DNA from: Seohaeicola saemankumensis
Lineage (GTDB): Bacteria > Pseudomonadota > Alphaproteobacteria > Rhodobacterales > Rhodobacteraceae
Assembly (NCBI RefSeq): GCF_021021435.1
Contig: NZ_JAINWI010000012.1
Span: forward strand, 210,789-274,788
DNA: 64,000 nucleotides
Direction of reading: 5' to 3'
Shown here: positions 63,887 to 64,000 of the stretch, piece by piece
How the letters are laid out: each line of letters opens with the position of its first letter
How positions within the stretch are numbered: position 1 is the first letter of the stretch
Position numbers and translations under genes: made by a program
The notes under the pieces: generated by a model
The model's input: only the letters and a program-made list of their open reading frames with translations
Told to the model about the DNA's origin: nothing
The model's database searches: none

Positions 63887-64000
63887 CTCGGGCGTGACGT
63901 GATCCTGACCGGTCAGGTCGAGAAGGTTACGATACGTAAGCGCAGCGGCTGCCTCGGGTTTGACCTGCCCCCCGAAGCTCCCTCATTCATACCGAGAGTT

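Overview
The window is a 64-kb piece of an alphaproteobacterial chromosome, almost certainly from the Rhodobacteraceae (Roseobacter/Rhodobacter group). Pointers to this are the gene set (CarD, MmcB, RpoH next to RluD, soxBDAG sarcosine oxidase, DUF6476 and DUF6324 type small proteins, the nrdR-ribD-ribE-ribB-ribH-nusB cluster), a tRNA-His without encoded G-1, a GAAC-N7-GAAC LexA box, and a dispersed CTTCTTGCNCCAAATATCC repeat that I remember from other genomes of this family. Genus is not determined. Most of the window is dense, GC-rich core genome; two stretches (about 4.3-5.3 kb and 62.8-64.0 kb) look AT-richer and accessory.

Layout. 1-4.2 kb: end of metY, a SIMPL protein, and a large protein that seems to join PilM/GspL-like and PilP/GspC-like parts. 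4.3-5.0 kb: an accessory PD-(D/E)XK-like protein. 5.4-9 kb: hpd, a divergent Lrp regulator and a CPA2 antiporter. 9-10.9 kb: divergent cobT and cobS. 10.9-16 kb: carD, fdxA, an S4 protein, a SUV3-like helicase and a TPR protein on the minus strand. 16-23.4 kb: SCP2 protein, lipase-like hydrolase, FAH hydrolase, exonuclease plus ATP-dependent DNA ligase, pepF, and a GNAT gene broken by an amber codon. 23.4-26.3 kb: DksA-type protein, rpoH, rluD, DUF6476, tRNA-His. 26.3-30 kb: GNAT, DUF6324, SOS-type mmcB with a LexA box, a 6S-like RNA candidate, and an ECF sigma/anti-sigma pair. 30-35.3 kb: frameshifted nitronate monooxygenase, nusB, ribH, ribB, a Tat-exported MBL hydrolase and ribE. 35.5-40.1 kb: capsule genes (kpsS, a Wza/KpsD lipoprotein, kpsC) on the opposite strand inside the riboflavin cluster. 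40.2-41.8 kb: ribD and nrdR. 42-47.1 kb: two tandem paralogous secreted proteins, rpoD, dnaG. 47.2-54.2 kb: the soxBDAG operon and a glutamate dehydrogenase. 54.7-57.5 kb: an isolated TadG/TadE/TadE-like operon. 57.6-62.6 kb: small membrane protein, TetR regulator, lipoprotein, hom, recJ. 62.7-64 kb: tRNA-Glu followed by a translationally coupled accessory gene pair encoding a PD-(D/E)XK-like protein.

The genes mainly serve core functions: riboflavin and cobalamin supply, one-carbon/sarcosine use feeding glycine and glutamate metabolism, replication and transcription (dnaG, rpoD, rpoH, carD, nusB), DNA repair (exo/ligase, mmcB, recJ), and capsule export. The best leads for new biology are at RNA level (6S-like RNA, terminator-like hairpin in the carD leader, hairpin masking the rpoH ribosome-binding site, folded soxB leader), the PilM/PilP-like chimera, and the coupled nuclease-like pair beside tRNA-Glu. 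No CRISPR array, insertion sequence, prophage or complete defence island is visible.
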